Positions 56,215 to 64,000 of a stretch of 64,000 bases of DNA are shown piece by piece. The number at the start of each line of letters is the position of its first letter. Within the stretch, counting starts at the first letter, position 1. Origin of the DNA: Flavobacterium psychrophilum (GTDB lineage Bacteria; Bacteroidota; Bacteroidia; Flavobacteriales; Flavobacteriaceae); the NCBI GenBank assembly GCA_945860385.1, contig CAMAQD010000004.1:1-64000 (forward strand), read 5' to 3'. The position numbers and the translations under genes were made by a program. A model generated the notes under the pieces. It made no database searches. It had not been told where the DNA came from and saw only the letters and a program-made list of their open reading frames with translations.

Positions 56215-57361
56215 TTACTCCGCTATTTGTTGTAAAAGTCCTTGGCGTAATACTTTCCAAAAAAGGAATATTGTTCACAACATTTGGAGTAGAACAATTT
56301 AAAGGAGGAACAAAAAACATTTCCTGATTGGCTTGCGAAGACCCGCCCACACTTTGGAAAGCAAAAGTGGGTTTAGTAGTTCTCACATACATATTTCCAT
56401 TACTTCCATACAAAGAGCCGTCTACAGCTAAATATTGTCCTGCATTTAATATCGTCGTGCTTACCTCGTTAATAAATATTTCGGTATTGTCCTCATGTGC
56501 TACAAGCAGAGGCCTTTCGGTAATGTCCAACCCAAATCCTCTAACAAAAATATATTTTGTTTCGTCGGTATCTTTACTTCTGATATTTTCTATGGGAACT
56601 ATTTGATCAAAACCCAAATCTAGATTTCCATTATTATTTCCATTTGTTCCGCCAAAAGAGCCACAATTAAAAGCAATTGGTTTATTCGATTTAACTAATG
56701 TACCAATTAATCCGTCTTTGTTTGCGGTACTATTATCTTCGGTAGCCAGAACATAACTTTGTCCTTTTTGTAAAGTAACACTTGCTGGAGTGTTTCCGGC
56801 TGCCGCATTATTTATTAAAGTCACACCAGGTTTGATGTCTTTAAATTCAATCAAGGTATTGTTCTCTGTGGCTAAAATTGATAAAAAAGTGTATCGGGCT
56901 GGACTAGTATTTGTTGTGCCGGTATTTATATAAGCACCAACTCTAAATTCTTTTCCCAATGCAGACAGTCCTTTTGAAACCAATGAACCCGCCTGATTAT
57001 AGCTTCCAGCATTTACTCTCGCAGCTACATAAACTAAACTTTCGGCTTCAATAATAAAGCCCTTGTCAGACAGAGCTGCGTTTAAAAAGCCGCTGCTGGC
57101 CATAAGTTGGGTGTCTGTTCCAAAGCCGATGGAATAAACATAAGGACTATTTTGCGATACGGTAGCATTTGTAATTCCGACACCAATGGCATTGATTTTA
57201 ACTTTTACAGGAGTTAAACTTGGTGTTGAAATGTATAAATATTGCTCCTGAGCAGCTACTGAATTTGATCCTGATAATGGTGGAATGTAATGTGTTTTAC
57301 TAAACTGTGCAAAACAACCAATAGATAAAAATATAAATAGAAATAGAACAATTTTTTTCAT
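56171..57361 (-). pseudogene. 5' part of a frameshifted T9SS surface protein, IgGFc-binding-like
   Basis: The 396-codon frame has a signal peptide (IVLFLFIFLSIGCFAQ) and an IgGFc-binding-like domain: SKTHYIPPLSGSNSVAAQEQ, NKPIAFNCGSFGG, FVRGFGLDITERPLLVAHED and MYVRTTKPTFAFQSVGG. It ends abruptly at GAILQIRN with no T9SS sorting domain. The other frame resumes at DGVNYPISSLP 44 bases before this stop. Removing seven bases (AGGAATT) after CAAATT would give GAILQIDGVNYP and restore one long protein of about 1670 residues. It could also be a real programmed or phase-variable frameshift. Confidence 0.7.
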
Positions 57362-57384
57362 CGGATAAAAATAACAATTATTTA

Positions 57385-59718
57385 TTATCTTTTTAACGAA
57401 AAATGACCTTTTATTATTTTGCCTTCACCAAGATTTAGCTGAAACCAATAATCATCTGAAGGCAATTCTTTGCCAATGTATTTGCCGTTCCAATATGGAT
57501 TTAGGGCATTAATTTCAGTTAGTATAGTGCCGAAACGGTTGTAGATTACAAGTGTCGAATTTGGAAATAAATCTAGATTTTGTATTTGCCAAATGTCATT
57601 ATAACCATCTTCATTTGGAGTAAAAAATCTAGGATAATCTAAAACATAAACCGTAAAAGGAATCGATAATCCACATCCGTTTTTGTCATTTGCATACGCC
57701 AGATATTTGCCTGGAGCAACTCCGGTAAATAGAGGATTATCTTGAAAATAAGATCCATCAAGCGAAAATTCATAATTAGCGCTGATACCAGTATGTTGTA
57801 ATAAAACTGAATTATTTTTTCCAGCAAAATCAGTAACTGTAGCATCAGTAATTGTGGCAATTCCTGAGCTTATAATTGTGAATTTTTTCACAGCCGTGCA
57901 ACCTGTTGCATTAGCAACTATAACCTCATAGTTGCCGGCTACATTTATTGTAATGCTATTTGTTGTCGCTCCAGTATTCCATAAATAACCTGAAAAACCA
58001 GAAGCTACATTTAAATCGGTGGTTGAACCTACACAAACAAAACCAGTTTCATCCTGAAAATTGGCCGGAATAAAGGTGTTTACTATAAGAATTATAGGAA
58101 CAATTCCATAACAATCTGGGCCGTTTATAACTCTTGCTTGAATAATTTGTTGGTTTGGAGTGGTGTTTTTAAAAATATTCGGCAAAGGATTTTTTTGGGC
58201 AATGGCATCGGTTGTGTTCAAATAATATTCGACAATCAGAGCAGCGGGCAAGCCACTCAAGATTTGTGGAGTGACCTGAGCATTCAAATCAAATTGATAT
58301 AAACCATCTTGTGCAGAGTCTTCATCGCAGGTTGAAACGGGACTTTGGGTTGGGAAATTATTGTTTGCAATAACAAGATTAATTTGAGCGTAATTGGCGC
58401 AGCCAAAAGTATTCGTAACTCTGGCAAAAAGTGTCGGAATCGAAAGTTTGTTTGTGTAAGCGGTAGGGGTCGGAATTGCATTTATTTTTGCTTGTGCATC
58501 TGCCAAAGATTCAAAATATACCGCCGGACTTAAACTTGCAGTATTATTTTTTATGATGTTATCTAATTTTGACAAATCAAATAGTGTTATTACATCATTA
58601 TTATCATCACATTGCACCAGCGTTATATCTGACAAAACAATTTCGGTAGCATATTCTAATTTTATTTCGTCTATCGCCAAACAGGTTGCAGGTGTAAAAA
58701 CCACTTCTACTTTGTAAGTTCCATTGTCATTAATAATCAAATTTGGACTTTTCTCTGTAGGAAGTACTACTCCATCTTTGTACCATTTATAGTCATAAGT
58801 TGCTGGCAGTTGGGTGTCAATTGTGTAGCTTTCGCCAAAACAAATTGGATTACTTGACGCTAAACGGTCTATTCCTAAATCAATTTTTGGAGAAAAACTT
58901 CCTGCTTTTAGAAAAACGGCAGAGTCATAAAATTCGTTTTTGTCATTTACAATCACTAATTTAATGTGATAACTTTTTCCGGCAATAACTGTTGTTTGAG
59001 CATTCATTATGGTGGTTTGTCCCGCATAATTTATTGGACTCATATTATCATTAAAACCATTAAAATATTGTTGATTTACCGCAGGACACCCACTATTATT
59101 TCCTGAAGCTGGTATCGTAGGACGTATGTTTGTAGAGGATACAGGTGTACGAGTTCCCGGAATCACAGCTAAATTATCATATACAGAACCGATACTGTTT
59201 TCTTTAATTAAAAATGTAAATGCATCTGTAAATCTGCAAGAACCTGTATCCGCATACTCAGTAGAAGCAAAAATATAATCAAAGCTTAAAAAATTAGTTA
59301 ATGGAATAAAATCGAATTCTAAAACAGTAGCAGTTACAGAAGTCGAAATTCCCAAGGCTTGATTCAAGTCGGCATCGCCTAACCAACCGCCATCATTATC
59401 GTTGCCAATAATATTAGAAGTAATCGTGCTAAAAGGACCTATCGCTTTTTTAGCATAACTTGTGGTTAGAATCACACCCTCAGTAAAAGGAAAACTACCA
59501 TTGGCGTTCGTAAAATAACCATAACTATTTTGCCCAATCGGAAAGGTATCTCCTGTTGCAGCAAAATTGGAAACCGTTGCGCAAGAGCTATTTACTAATA
59601 CATTTTCGACAAGTTGTTGAGCCGTGTAACAGTCGTCAACAGTAATATTTTGTGCCGATACAATCACAGTATTGCAGTAAATTAAGCAAAAAAATAGAAT
59701 TGTTTGTCTCCATTTCAT
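57385..59718 (-). CDS. T9SS type B surface protein with choice-of-anchor L domain
   Basis: A 777-residue exported protein. The signal peptide ends IVSAQ. Residues about 25-290 match the choice-of-anchor L domain (FPFTEGVILTTSYAKKAIGP, LEFDFIPLTNFLSFDYIFAS, EYADTGSCRFTDAFTFLI). Ig-like and SprB-like modules follow. The C-terminus is the gliding-motility type B sorting domain (PRFFTPNEDGYNDIWQI, then GHFSLKR). The next gene downstream on the same strand is the frameshifted surface protein, 23 bases away. It is probably a cell-surface or secreted structural protein. Confidence 0.9.
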   Translation of the reverse strand: MKWRQTILFFCLIYCNTVIVSAQNITVDDCYTAQQLVENVLVNSSCATVSNFAATGDTFPIGQNSYGYFTNANGSFPFTEGVILTTSYAKKAIGPFSTITSNIIGNDNDGGWLGDADLNQALGISTSVTATVLEFDFIPLTNFLSFDYIFASTEYADTGSCRFTDAFTFLIKENSIGSVYDNLAVIPGTRTPVSSTNIRPTIPASGNNSGCPAVNQQYFNGFNDNMSPINYAGQTTIMNAQTTVIAGKSYHIKLVIVNDKNEFYDSAVFLKAGSFSPKIDLGIDRLASSNPICFGESYTIDTQLPATYDYKWYKDGVVLPTEKSPNLIINDNGTYKVEVVFTPATCLAIDEIKLEYATEIVLSDITLVQCDDNNDVITLFDLSKLDNIIKNNTASLSPAVYFESLADAQAKINAIPTPTAYTNKLSIPTLFARVTNTFGCANYAQINLVIANNNFPTQSPVSTCDEDSAQDGLYQFDLNAQVTPQILSGLPAALIVEYYLNTTDAIAQKNPLPNIFKNTTPNQQIIQARVINGPDCYGIVPIILIVNTFIPANFQDETGFVCVGSTTDLNVASGFSGYLWNTGATTNSITINVAGNYEVIVANATGCTAVKKFTIISSGIATITDATVTDFAGKNNSVLLQHTGISANYEFSLDGSYFQDNPLFTGVAPGKYLAYANDKNGCGLSIPFTVYVLDYPRFFTPNEDGYNDIWQIQNLDLFPNSTLVIYNRFGTILTEINALNPYWNGKYIGKELPSDDYWFQLNLGEGKIIKGHFSLKR

Positions 59719-59883
59719 AATAATGCAAAGATACTACAAAACTATTTTTTTTTAAACTATCATATTTTGGGTTTAAAGAATTGCTGAAATCAATCGTTTT
59801 CCTCATAAAAAGAAATCTAATTATGTCTTCAATTTTGAATTAGCTAATGATATTAATGTAAATTTGTTTAAAATTATTTCAAA

Positions 59884-60942
59884 ATGAGTCACGAACAATT
59901 AATGGTTTTCAAAAAGCCTTCCTATCCCATAAATTCTTCCTTTTTAGACTATTTGGAACGATTTGATCGGGTGTCAAAAGTTTCAATATATTATGATGAT
60001 TTATTGCGATTTACGGGTTCAATAAATGTTTTTGATAAAAATGATGTTGATACTTTGTGGATTCGAGTGTACTACAGTGAGTTTGAGAGAGCAGAAATTG
60101 ATTTGAATTTAAAAAAAATATATTCCTATCTTCATTCAGATGGGAATACTGATATCATAAAGTTCTTGAATGTTGATGCTATTGACTACTGCACTTTTGG
60201 CAACTCAAAACCCTTTCGAGTTAAGGTACGAAACATTCTCAACGATAATTACACCTATTTTTATGTAAAAAAAGCAGACGCTTCAAGGGTTTACGGCTTG
60301 GAATTAGAGCATATACTTTCGCCAGATAAAATCCATTTTTTGGTTTATAAAGACACTTTAATCGAAGAACATATTATGGGAATTCCCGGAGATGTGTTTA
60401 TGGGGACACTTTTGCAAAATTGTTCCGAGGTCGAAAAATCACAAATCGCAAAAGAATTTGTCAAGTTTAACGAACGTTGTATGATTCGGCTATTGGGAGA
60501 TATGAGAGCATACAATTATGTTATTGTTCCCATTCACGATTTTGATCAGGTAGTTTTTAAAATTCGTCCAATAGATTTTGATCAGCAATGTTATGAGGGG
60601 AATTTGAAAGTGTATCGTCCACAGTTTTTTAAAGAAAATTATCCAATGGTAAAATTGGTTAAAGATAAATTAGAGAATAGCTCGATTGAACAGTATAAAA
60701 ACGAGGAAAGAGCCGCTTTGGCCAAAAGAATATTTTCTAGTGAAACCCGTATTAATAAGTTATTGCAAATTATGGGCAATGATATGATTGCGCCGGATAG
60801 TCATGTCGAACAATTGAAGTTGGAATTGTATCGATTAACTCACGACATCAATTTCAAGAGAGCAAAATCTATGGGAAATGTGCTCAACTCGGCCTTTGAT
60901 TTTATAACTCGAAATTACAAAAACATATATATTGTGAATTAA
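59884..60942 (+). CDS. Conserved unknown protein with kinase-like (APH-type) motifs
   Basis: A 352-residue protein I cannot assign to a named family. In the middle it has LLGDMRAYNYVIVP (D206 and N211 in a DxxxxN arrangement), followed about 20 residues later by KIRPIDFDQQ (IDFD at 230-233). That spacing is what the catalytic loop and metal-binding DFG-like motif of aminoglycoside phosphotransferase-type kinases look like (HGDxxxxN ... IDFxD). The canonical ATP-binding lysine is not obvious in the first half. The C-terminal ~100 residues are helical. No signal peptide. It stands alone; the substrate is unknown. The kinase idea is my inference. Confidence 0.6.
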   Translation: MSHEQLMVFKKPSYPINSSFLDYLERFDRVSKVSIYYDDLLRFTGSINVFDKNDVDTLWIRVYYSEFERAEIDLNLKKIYSYLHSDGNTDIIKFLNVDAIDYCTFGNSKPFRVKVRNILNDNYTYFYVKKADASRVYGLELEHILSPDKIHFLVYKDTLIEEHIMGIPGDVFMGTLLQNCSEVEKSQIAKEFVKFNERCMIRLLGDMRAYNYVIVPIHDFDQVVFKIRPIDFDQQCYEGNLKVYRPQFFKENYPMVKLVKDKLENSSIEQYKNEERAALAKRIFSSETRINKLLQIMGNDMIAPDSHVEQLKLELYRLTHDINFKRAKSMGNVLNSAFDFITRNYKNIYIVN

Positions 60943-61109
60943 TCTTGTAATCAAATACTAAAAATTAATAGTTTTTGATATCGCTAGGGATTGATTTCGA
61001 TTACAGAAATCTGAGCTAAGCGTTTTCTTATTGCTAATTGTCTTAACAATAAAAGGCTTTTTATGAGCAGAAGTAGTAGCATTTTTTTTGGGGATTTAAA
61101 ATGGGTTTA

Positions 61110-61349
61110 TTAAATAGTATAATTTCTTTTTATATGTAATCGGTTTAATATTTCATTAATGTCTTTTAACTCTTGAGTGAGGTATATTGTATGACCGTGA
61201 ATATCATTTGTCAATTCTAAACCGCACATCGAACATTTATATTCTTTAAAATGATTGGTCACATTTCTGGTTGTAATCATTTTATGCCCTAAAACAGAGC
61301 ACAGTAGTTTTCTGGAGAAAGCGAATTCTTTTTGTGTAAATGTGTTCAT
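61110..61349 (-). CDS. Small CxxC/zinc-ribbon-like protein
   Basis: A 79-residue protein from the ATG at 61349 (MNTFTQKEFAFSRK). It has a CSVLGHK phrase and, about 20 residues later, YKCSMCGLEL. The C, H and CxxC could bind zinc. The C-terminus is helical. I do not recognise a family beyond that. It may bind nucleic acid or protein. The frame opens earlier at 61391, but those residues look unlike a protein N-terminus. Confidence 0.55.
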   Translation of the reverse strand: MNTFTQKEFAFSRKLLCSVLGHKMITTRNVTNHFKEYKCSMCGLELTNDIHGHTIYLTQELKDINEILNRLHIKRNYTI

Positions 61350-61513
61350 GGCTAGAGAGTTAGAATTGGGATTATAAATATACAGCAGCAACGATAAAAA
61401 CGCAAATAAAATCGATTAAATACAATTATTTATAAAATATTTAGTTAAAATATTACAATTTTAAACTTTTTCATTTATAGTTTGAACTTTTTTTGAATTA
61501 TTTATATTAAAAA

Positions 61514-61545
61514 TGCCTCCATTAAGAATTATCTTTCTGGAGGCA
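61514..61545 (-). terminator. Terminator of the fasciclin gene
   Basis: TGCCTCCA (61514-61521) pairs exactly with TGGAGGCA (61538-61545). On the minus strand a U run follows the stem. The gene ends at 61625. Confidence 0.85.
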
Positions 61546-61624
61546 AATTTGTCAACTAAAGTAAAATTCGAATAACACTTTTAGTTGGTGGTATTAAATA
61601 TCTAAATTGTATTTTTTAGAATTG

Positions 61625-62578
61625 TTAAAGCGTTGGCAGTAGCACTTTATTTATCACGTGAATTACTCCATTCGAACATTGCACATCTGTAGCGGTGATA
61701 GTTGAAATTCGGTTATTAGCATCTTTAATTTTAGCACCACCAGTCAATTGAATAGTATATTTTTGTGGTAATTGAAGGGTAGAAATTTCTTGACCTTCTT
61801 TTAAACTAGCAGCTAAAACATTTCCATTGGCAACGTGATAAGTTAAAACTTTTGTCAAATTTGCAGTTGAAACTCCTGCAATTCCTCCTGGTGCTAATTC
61901 AGTGTTCAAAGCTGTGAAGGCATCATTCGTTGGAGCCATAACTGTGAACGGTCCTGTACCAGAAAGAATACTAACAAAATTAGGTTGTCCAGCACCAGTC
62001 AATGCGCCAACTAGTGATTTAAAGTTGTCGTTTGCGGTTGCATGAGTTACAATTGTTGGTAAACCAATTACTTTATCCACAACGTGAATAACACCGTTTG
62101 CAGCCATTATATTTGCGGCGGTTACAGTTGCTACACCATTAAGCTTAACACCCGATGCGGTATTTACATACATACTCATTGTATTTGTTCCAGAGGTCGC
62201 ACTTGTGGCTAAAGTTTTAACATAACCTGTAGTCAAATCAGTAGACATTTTTTTACCACTAACTACGTGATTAAGTAAAATTTGAGTCAAAACATCGTTA
62301 GGGACATCATTCAACGTTGCATAAGGTGTAGTTTTCAAGAAGGCTACAAAAGCGGCATCTGTTGGGGCAAAAACGGTGAAAGGTCCTGGACCGCGCAGTG
62401 TAGCACTCAAATTTGTTTTTACCAAAGCCTGAACAAGAATTGATACATTAGGATCTGTCTGAGCAATCCCAGTTATGGTAGTGTCTGGAGCAGGATCCTT
62501 ATCTTCATCACAAGAGATAGTGAAAGCAGTTAATATTACAACTGCGAAAATCATTTTAATTTTAAATAATGTTTTCAT
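61625..62578 (-). CDS. Lipoprotein with two fasciclin (FAS1) domains
   Basis: A 317-residue surface or periplasmic lipoprotein. The lipobox is in VILTAFTISCDED. Two FAS1 domains follow (about 30-175 and 180-317). Each has the FTVFAPTDAAF or FTVMAPTNDAFTAL motif (H1), a central LLNHVV or LTYHVA segment and a closing VIHVVDKVIGLP or VIHVINKVLLP segment (H2). FAS1 proteins mediate adhesion between cells or to surfaces. The promoter at 62622-62649 and the terminator at 61514-61545 show a single gene. Confidence 0.93.
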   Translation of the reverse strand: MKTLFKIKMIFAVVILTAFTISCDEDKDPAPDTTITGIAQTDPNVSILVQALVKTNLSATLRGPGPFTVFAPTDAAFVAFLKTTPYATLNDVPNDVLTQILLNHVVSGKKMSTDLTTGYVKTLATSATSGTNTMSMYVNTASGVKLNGVATVTAANIMAANGVIHVVDKVIGLPTIVTHATANDNFKSLVGALTGAGQPNFVSILSGTGPFTVMAPTNDAFTALNTELAPGGIAGVSTANLTKVLTYHVANGNVLAASLKEGQEISTLQLPQKYTIQLTGGAKIKDANNRISTITATDVQCSNGVIHVINKVLLPTL

Positions 62579-62621
62579 AAGTTTTTGTTTTTTGTTTTAC
62601 TTGTTTTTATTAAATTTTGTT

Positions 62622-62649
62622 CAAACTTATTTAAAAAAGATTAAACAAA
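62622..62649 (-). promoter_or_regulatory. Promoter of the fasciclin lipoprotein gene
   Basis: On the minus strand TTTG (complement of 62646-62649) is followed after 16 bases by TAAGTTTG (complement of 62622-62629), a full -7 match. The start codon is at 62578. Confidence 0.65.
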
Positions 62650-62780
62650 ATATTATTTATGAAAATATTAATATTTGTTCGACCGAATTTACTGCAACTA
62701 ATACGTTGTAGATCAGTAAAATATATTTAATATGTTTAGAGAGATAATATGAATGCTAAACATATGTTAGAGTTAACAAA

Positions 62781-62810
62781 ATTGTTTTCAAAAAGTTATT
62801 TGTAAATTTG
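62781..62810 (+). promoter_or_regulatory. Promoter of the MORN-repeat gene
   Basis: ATTG at 62781-62784 and TAAATTTG at 62803-62810, 18 bases apart. The start codon is at 62894, so the leader would be about 78 bases. Confidence 0.65.
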
Positions 62811-62893
62811 TTAGCTACTAGTTTTTTTGATAGAGTAATATTATTAATGAAATTTAGTTACATATATAAATCATTTATTAGAATTGAATAGTT

Positions 62894-63601
62894 ATGACAC
62901 ATAAACTTTTATTAGGATTTCTACTTTTAGTAAATAGCCTCTCGTTTTCTCAAGGAGTTTATAACAAATTAGACGATAAAGGAAACAAAAACGGTCCTTG
63001 GAAAGGAGTGTATCAAGATACTAAAAACCCAAAATACGAAGGCACTTTCGAACACGGTAAAGAAATTGGTATTTTTACTTTCTATGATAATACCAAATCG
63101 AAAAGAGTCGTTGCTACCAGAGAATTTAATCCCAAAGACAATTCTGCCTATACGATTGTTTATGATCAACTCAAAAATAAAGTAAGCGAAGGCAAAGTGG
63201 TCAATAAATTATACGAAGGCCAATGGAAATACTACCACAAAGCCTCAAAAGCGATAATGACTACCGAAAGTTACACTAAAGGCAAGCTCGAAGGTTTACG
63301 TTCTGTTTTTTATTCCAACGGAAAAATCGCCGAAGAAATGCTATACAAAAACAACCTTAAAAACGGCTTTTACAAACGATATACCGAATCCGGAATCATC
63401 ATCGAAGAATCTAATTACAAGAACGATCAGTTTGATGGATTGGCTATTTTCAGGGATGCCGATGACGGAACAATCGTTTCCAAAGGGAAATTCGTCAATG
63501 GGAAAAAAGCAGGAATTTGGCAGTTTTTTCAAGAAGGAAAATTAGTAAAAGAAGAGAACATGAGTTTTCCTCAAAGTGTTTCGAATACTAAAAAGAATTA
63601 A
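62894..63601 (+). CDS. MORN-repeat (YwqK-like) exported protein
   Basis: A 235-residue protein. A signal peptide (LLLGFLLLVNSLSFSQ) is followed by about seven MORN-variant repeats with the GxW or GLxxxFY pattern (KNGPWKGVYQD, YEGTFEHGKEIGIFTFYDN, LEGLRSVFYSNGKIAEEMLY, KNGFYKRYTESG, KAGIWQFFQEG). The YwqK family is often annotated as an antitoxin, but that comes from one Bacillus member; no toxin gene is nearby. It may act as a scaffold on the cell surface. It is followed by mnmA on the same strand, but with 160 bases and a separate promoter between. Confidence 0.88.
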   Translation: MTHKLLLGFLLLVNSLSFSQGVYNKLDDKGNKNGPWKGVYQDTKNPKYEGTFEHGKEIGIFTFYDNTKSKRVVATREFNPKDNSAYTIVYDQLKNKVSEGKVVNKLYEGQWKYYHKASKAIMTTESYTKGKLEGLRSVFYSNGKIAEEMLYKNNLKNGFYKRYTESGIIIEESNYKNDQFDGLAIFRDADDGTIVSKGKFVNGKKAGIWQFFQEGKLVKEENMSFPQSVSNTKKN

Positions 63602-63724
63602 TCTGGCTTTCTATTTTCGCAAACTTCAATCTCTAAATTAATACAGCACTTTGCTACTTTGCACTAAAATTTCACAACAAAAGGTTAATCCTGTTTTATC
63701 CATGAATCCTTCCGTAAATCTTTG

Positions 63725-63732
63725 TAACTTTG
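63725..63732 (+). promoter_or_regulatory. -7 element of the mnmA promoter
   Basis: TAACTTTG, a full TAnnTTTG match, 29 bases before the mnmA start codon. A clear -33 TTG at the right distance was not found. Confidence 0.5.
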
Positions 63733-63761
63733 CCAACTTGTAAAATTATAATTATTTCAAA

Positions 63762-64000
63762 ATGAAACGTGTAGTTGTTGGGCTTTCAGGTGGTGTAGAT
63801 TCGAGTGTTGCGGCTTATTTGTTACAACAACAAGGCTATGAAGTTATAGGGCTTTTTATGAAAAATTGGCACGACGACTCAGTTACTATTTCTAACGAAT
63901 GTCCCTGGCTCGAAGATAGCAACGATGCTTTGTTGGTTGCTGAAAAATTAGGTATTCCTTTCCAAACCGTTGATTTAAGTGAAGAATACAAAGAGAAAAT
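63762..64000 (+). CDS. mnmA: tRNA-specific 2-thiouridylase, N-terminal part
   Basis: The first 79 residues (the window ends inside the gene) of the enzyme that puts sulfur on U34 of tRNA-Glu, -Gln and -Lys. The PP-loop is [17 protein letters not shown] and [10 protein letters not shown] follows, both typical of MnmA. It begins at the ATG at 63762 ([15 protein letters not shown]). It stands alone with a promoter element. Its substrates include the tRNA-Glu found at 47794. Confidence 0.95.
   Translation, partial: MKRVVVGLSGGVDSSVAAYLLQQQGYEVIGLFMKNWHDDSVTISNECPWLEDSNDALLVAEKLGIPFQTVDLSEEYKEK

Larger units (their letters stand above)
62579..62893. other. Divergent intergenic region with two promoters
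   Basis: No gene. It holds the promoter of the fasciclin gene (minus) and that of the MORN-repeat gene (plus); both are listed separately. The middle is AT-rich without obvious structure. Confidence 0.6.

Noticed and set aside
62894-63601. Annotation of the MORN-repeat gene as an antitoxin
   Set aside because: That label comes from one family member; no toxin gene is nearby and the protein has a signal peptide.
1-64000. CRISPR arrays, insertion sequences, rRNA genes
   Set aside because: Reading for regularly spaced repeats, transposase motifs and rRNA core sequences gave nothing; the nearest thing to a repeat array is the two-copy small RNA locus.

Overview
The window looks like chromosomal DNA from a Flavobacterium-like member of the Bacteroidota. 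The reasons are low GC, promoters of the TTG / TAnnTTTG type with few Shine-Dalgarno sequences, three large exported proteins ending in the type B C-terminal sorting domain of the type IX secretion system (T9SS), one protein ending in a type A sorting domain, a bacillithiol enzyme (BshC), a fused acyl-CoA mutase (IcmF), and many short GC-rich palindromes between genes. I do not name a species. No rRNA, CRISPR array, transposase or prophage was found; there is one tRNA. LAYOUT: 1-3865 is an accessory-looking minus-strand cassette: a phospholipase-D-fold nuclease-like protein with helicase-associated repeats, a PIN-GNAT-ASCH fusion and a stand-alone ASCH protein. It ends at a palindrome-rich intergenic region in front of prfA. 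4221-9588 holds prfA, pyrF, an alpha/beta hydrolase, purU, a DUF4197 lipoprotein and, between 7391 and 7870, two copies of what looks like a small RNA gene. 9806-17032 has icmF, ndk, bshC and an MFS transporter. 17108-18032 is an SdpR/SdpI-type regulator and membrane-protein pair with a clear operator. 18052-23679 has a giant T9SS cargo protein and a B12-binding radical SAM protein. 23886-27404 is a six-gene envelope operon (ankyrin, DOMON/T9SS, OB-fold, DUF5777 barrel, haem lipoprotein, YceI) of unknown purpose. 27610-31177 encodes a three-subunit acyl-CoA carboxylase. 31251-38643 has cell-wall (L,D-transpeptidase), glutamine amidotransferase-like and hybrid-kinase genes, a carbonic anhydrase / SulP transporter pair and a small exported protein. 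39313-46135 has a porin-like barrel, an amidase, a Gly/Asn-rich secreted protein, rimO, an OmpP1/FadL-like protein and a Gly/Tyr/Trp-rich lipoprotein. 46236-52285 is housekeeping (proS, tRNA-Glu, rpsT, a response regulator and histidine kinase pair, typA). 52363-59718 is a block of T9SS surface proteins, one of them split by a frameshift. 59884-64000 has a kinase-like unknown protein, a small Zn-ribbon-like protein, a two-domain fasciclin lipoprotein, a MORN-repeat protein and the start of mnmA. HOW IT FITS TOGETHER: icmF and the biotin-dependent acyl-CoA carboxylase both point to handling of short and branched acyl-CoA. The carbonic anhydrase / SulP pair points to bicarbonate supply. The large T9SS proteins point to a gliding or surface-attached lifestyle. 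The observations I rate most worth checking are the tandem small RNAs at 7391-7870, the nuclease/PIN-GNAT-ASCH cassette at the left edge, the frameshifted T9SS protein and the uncharacterised haem/DOMON/YceI envelope operon.
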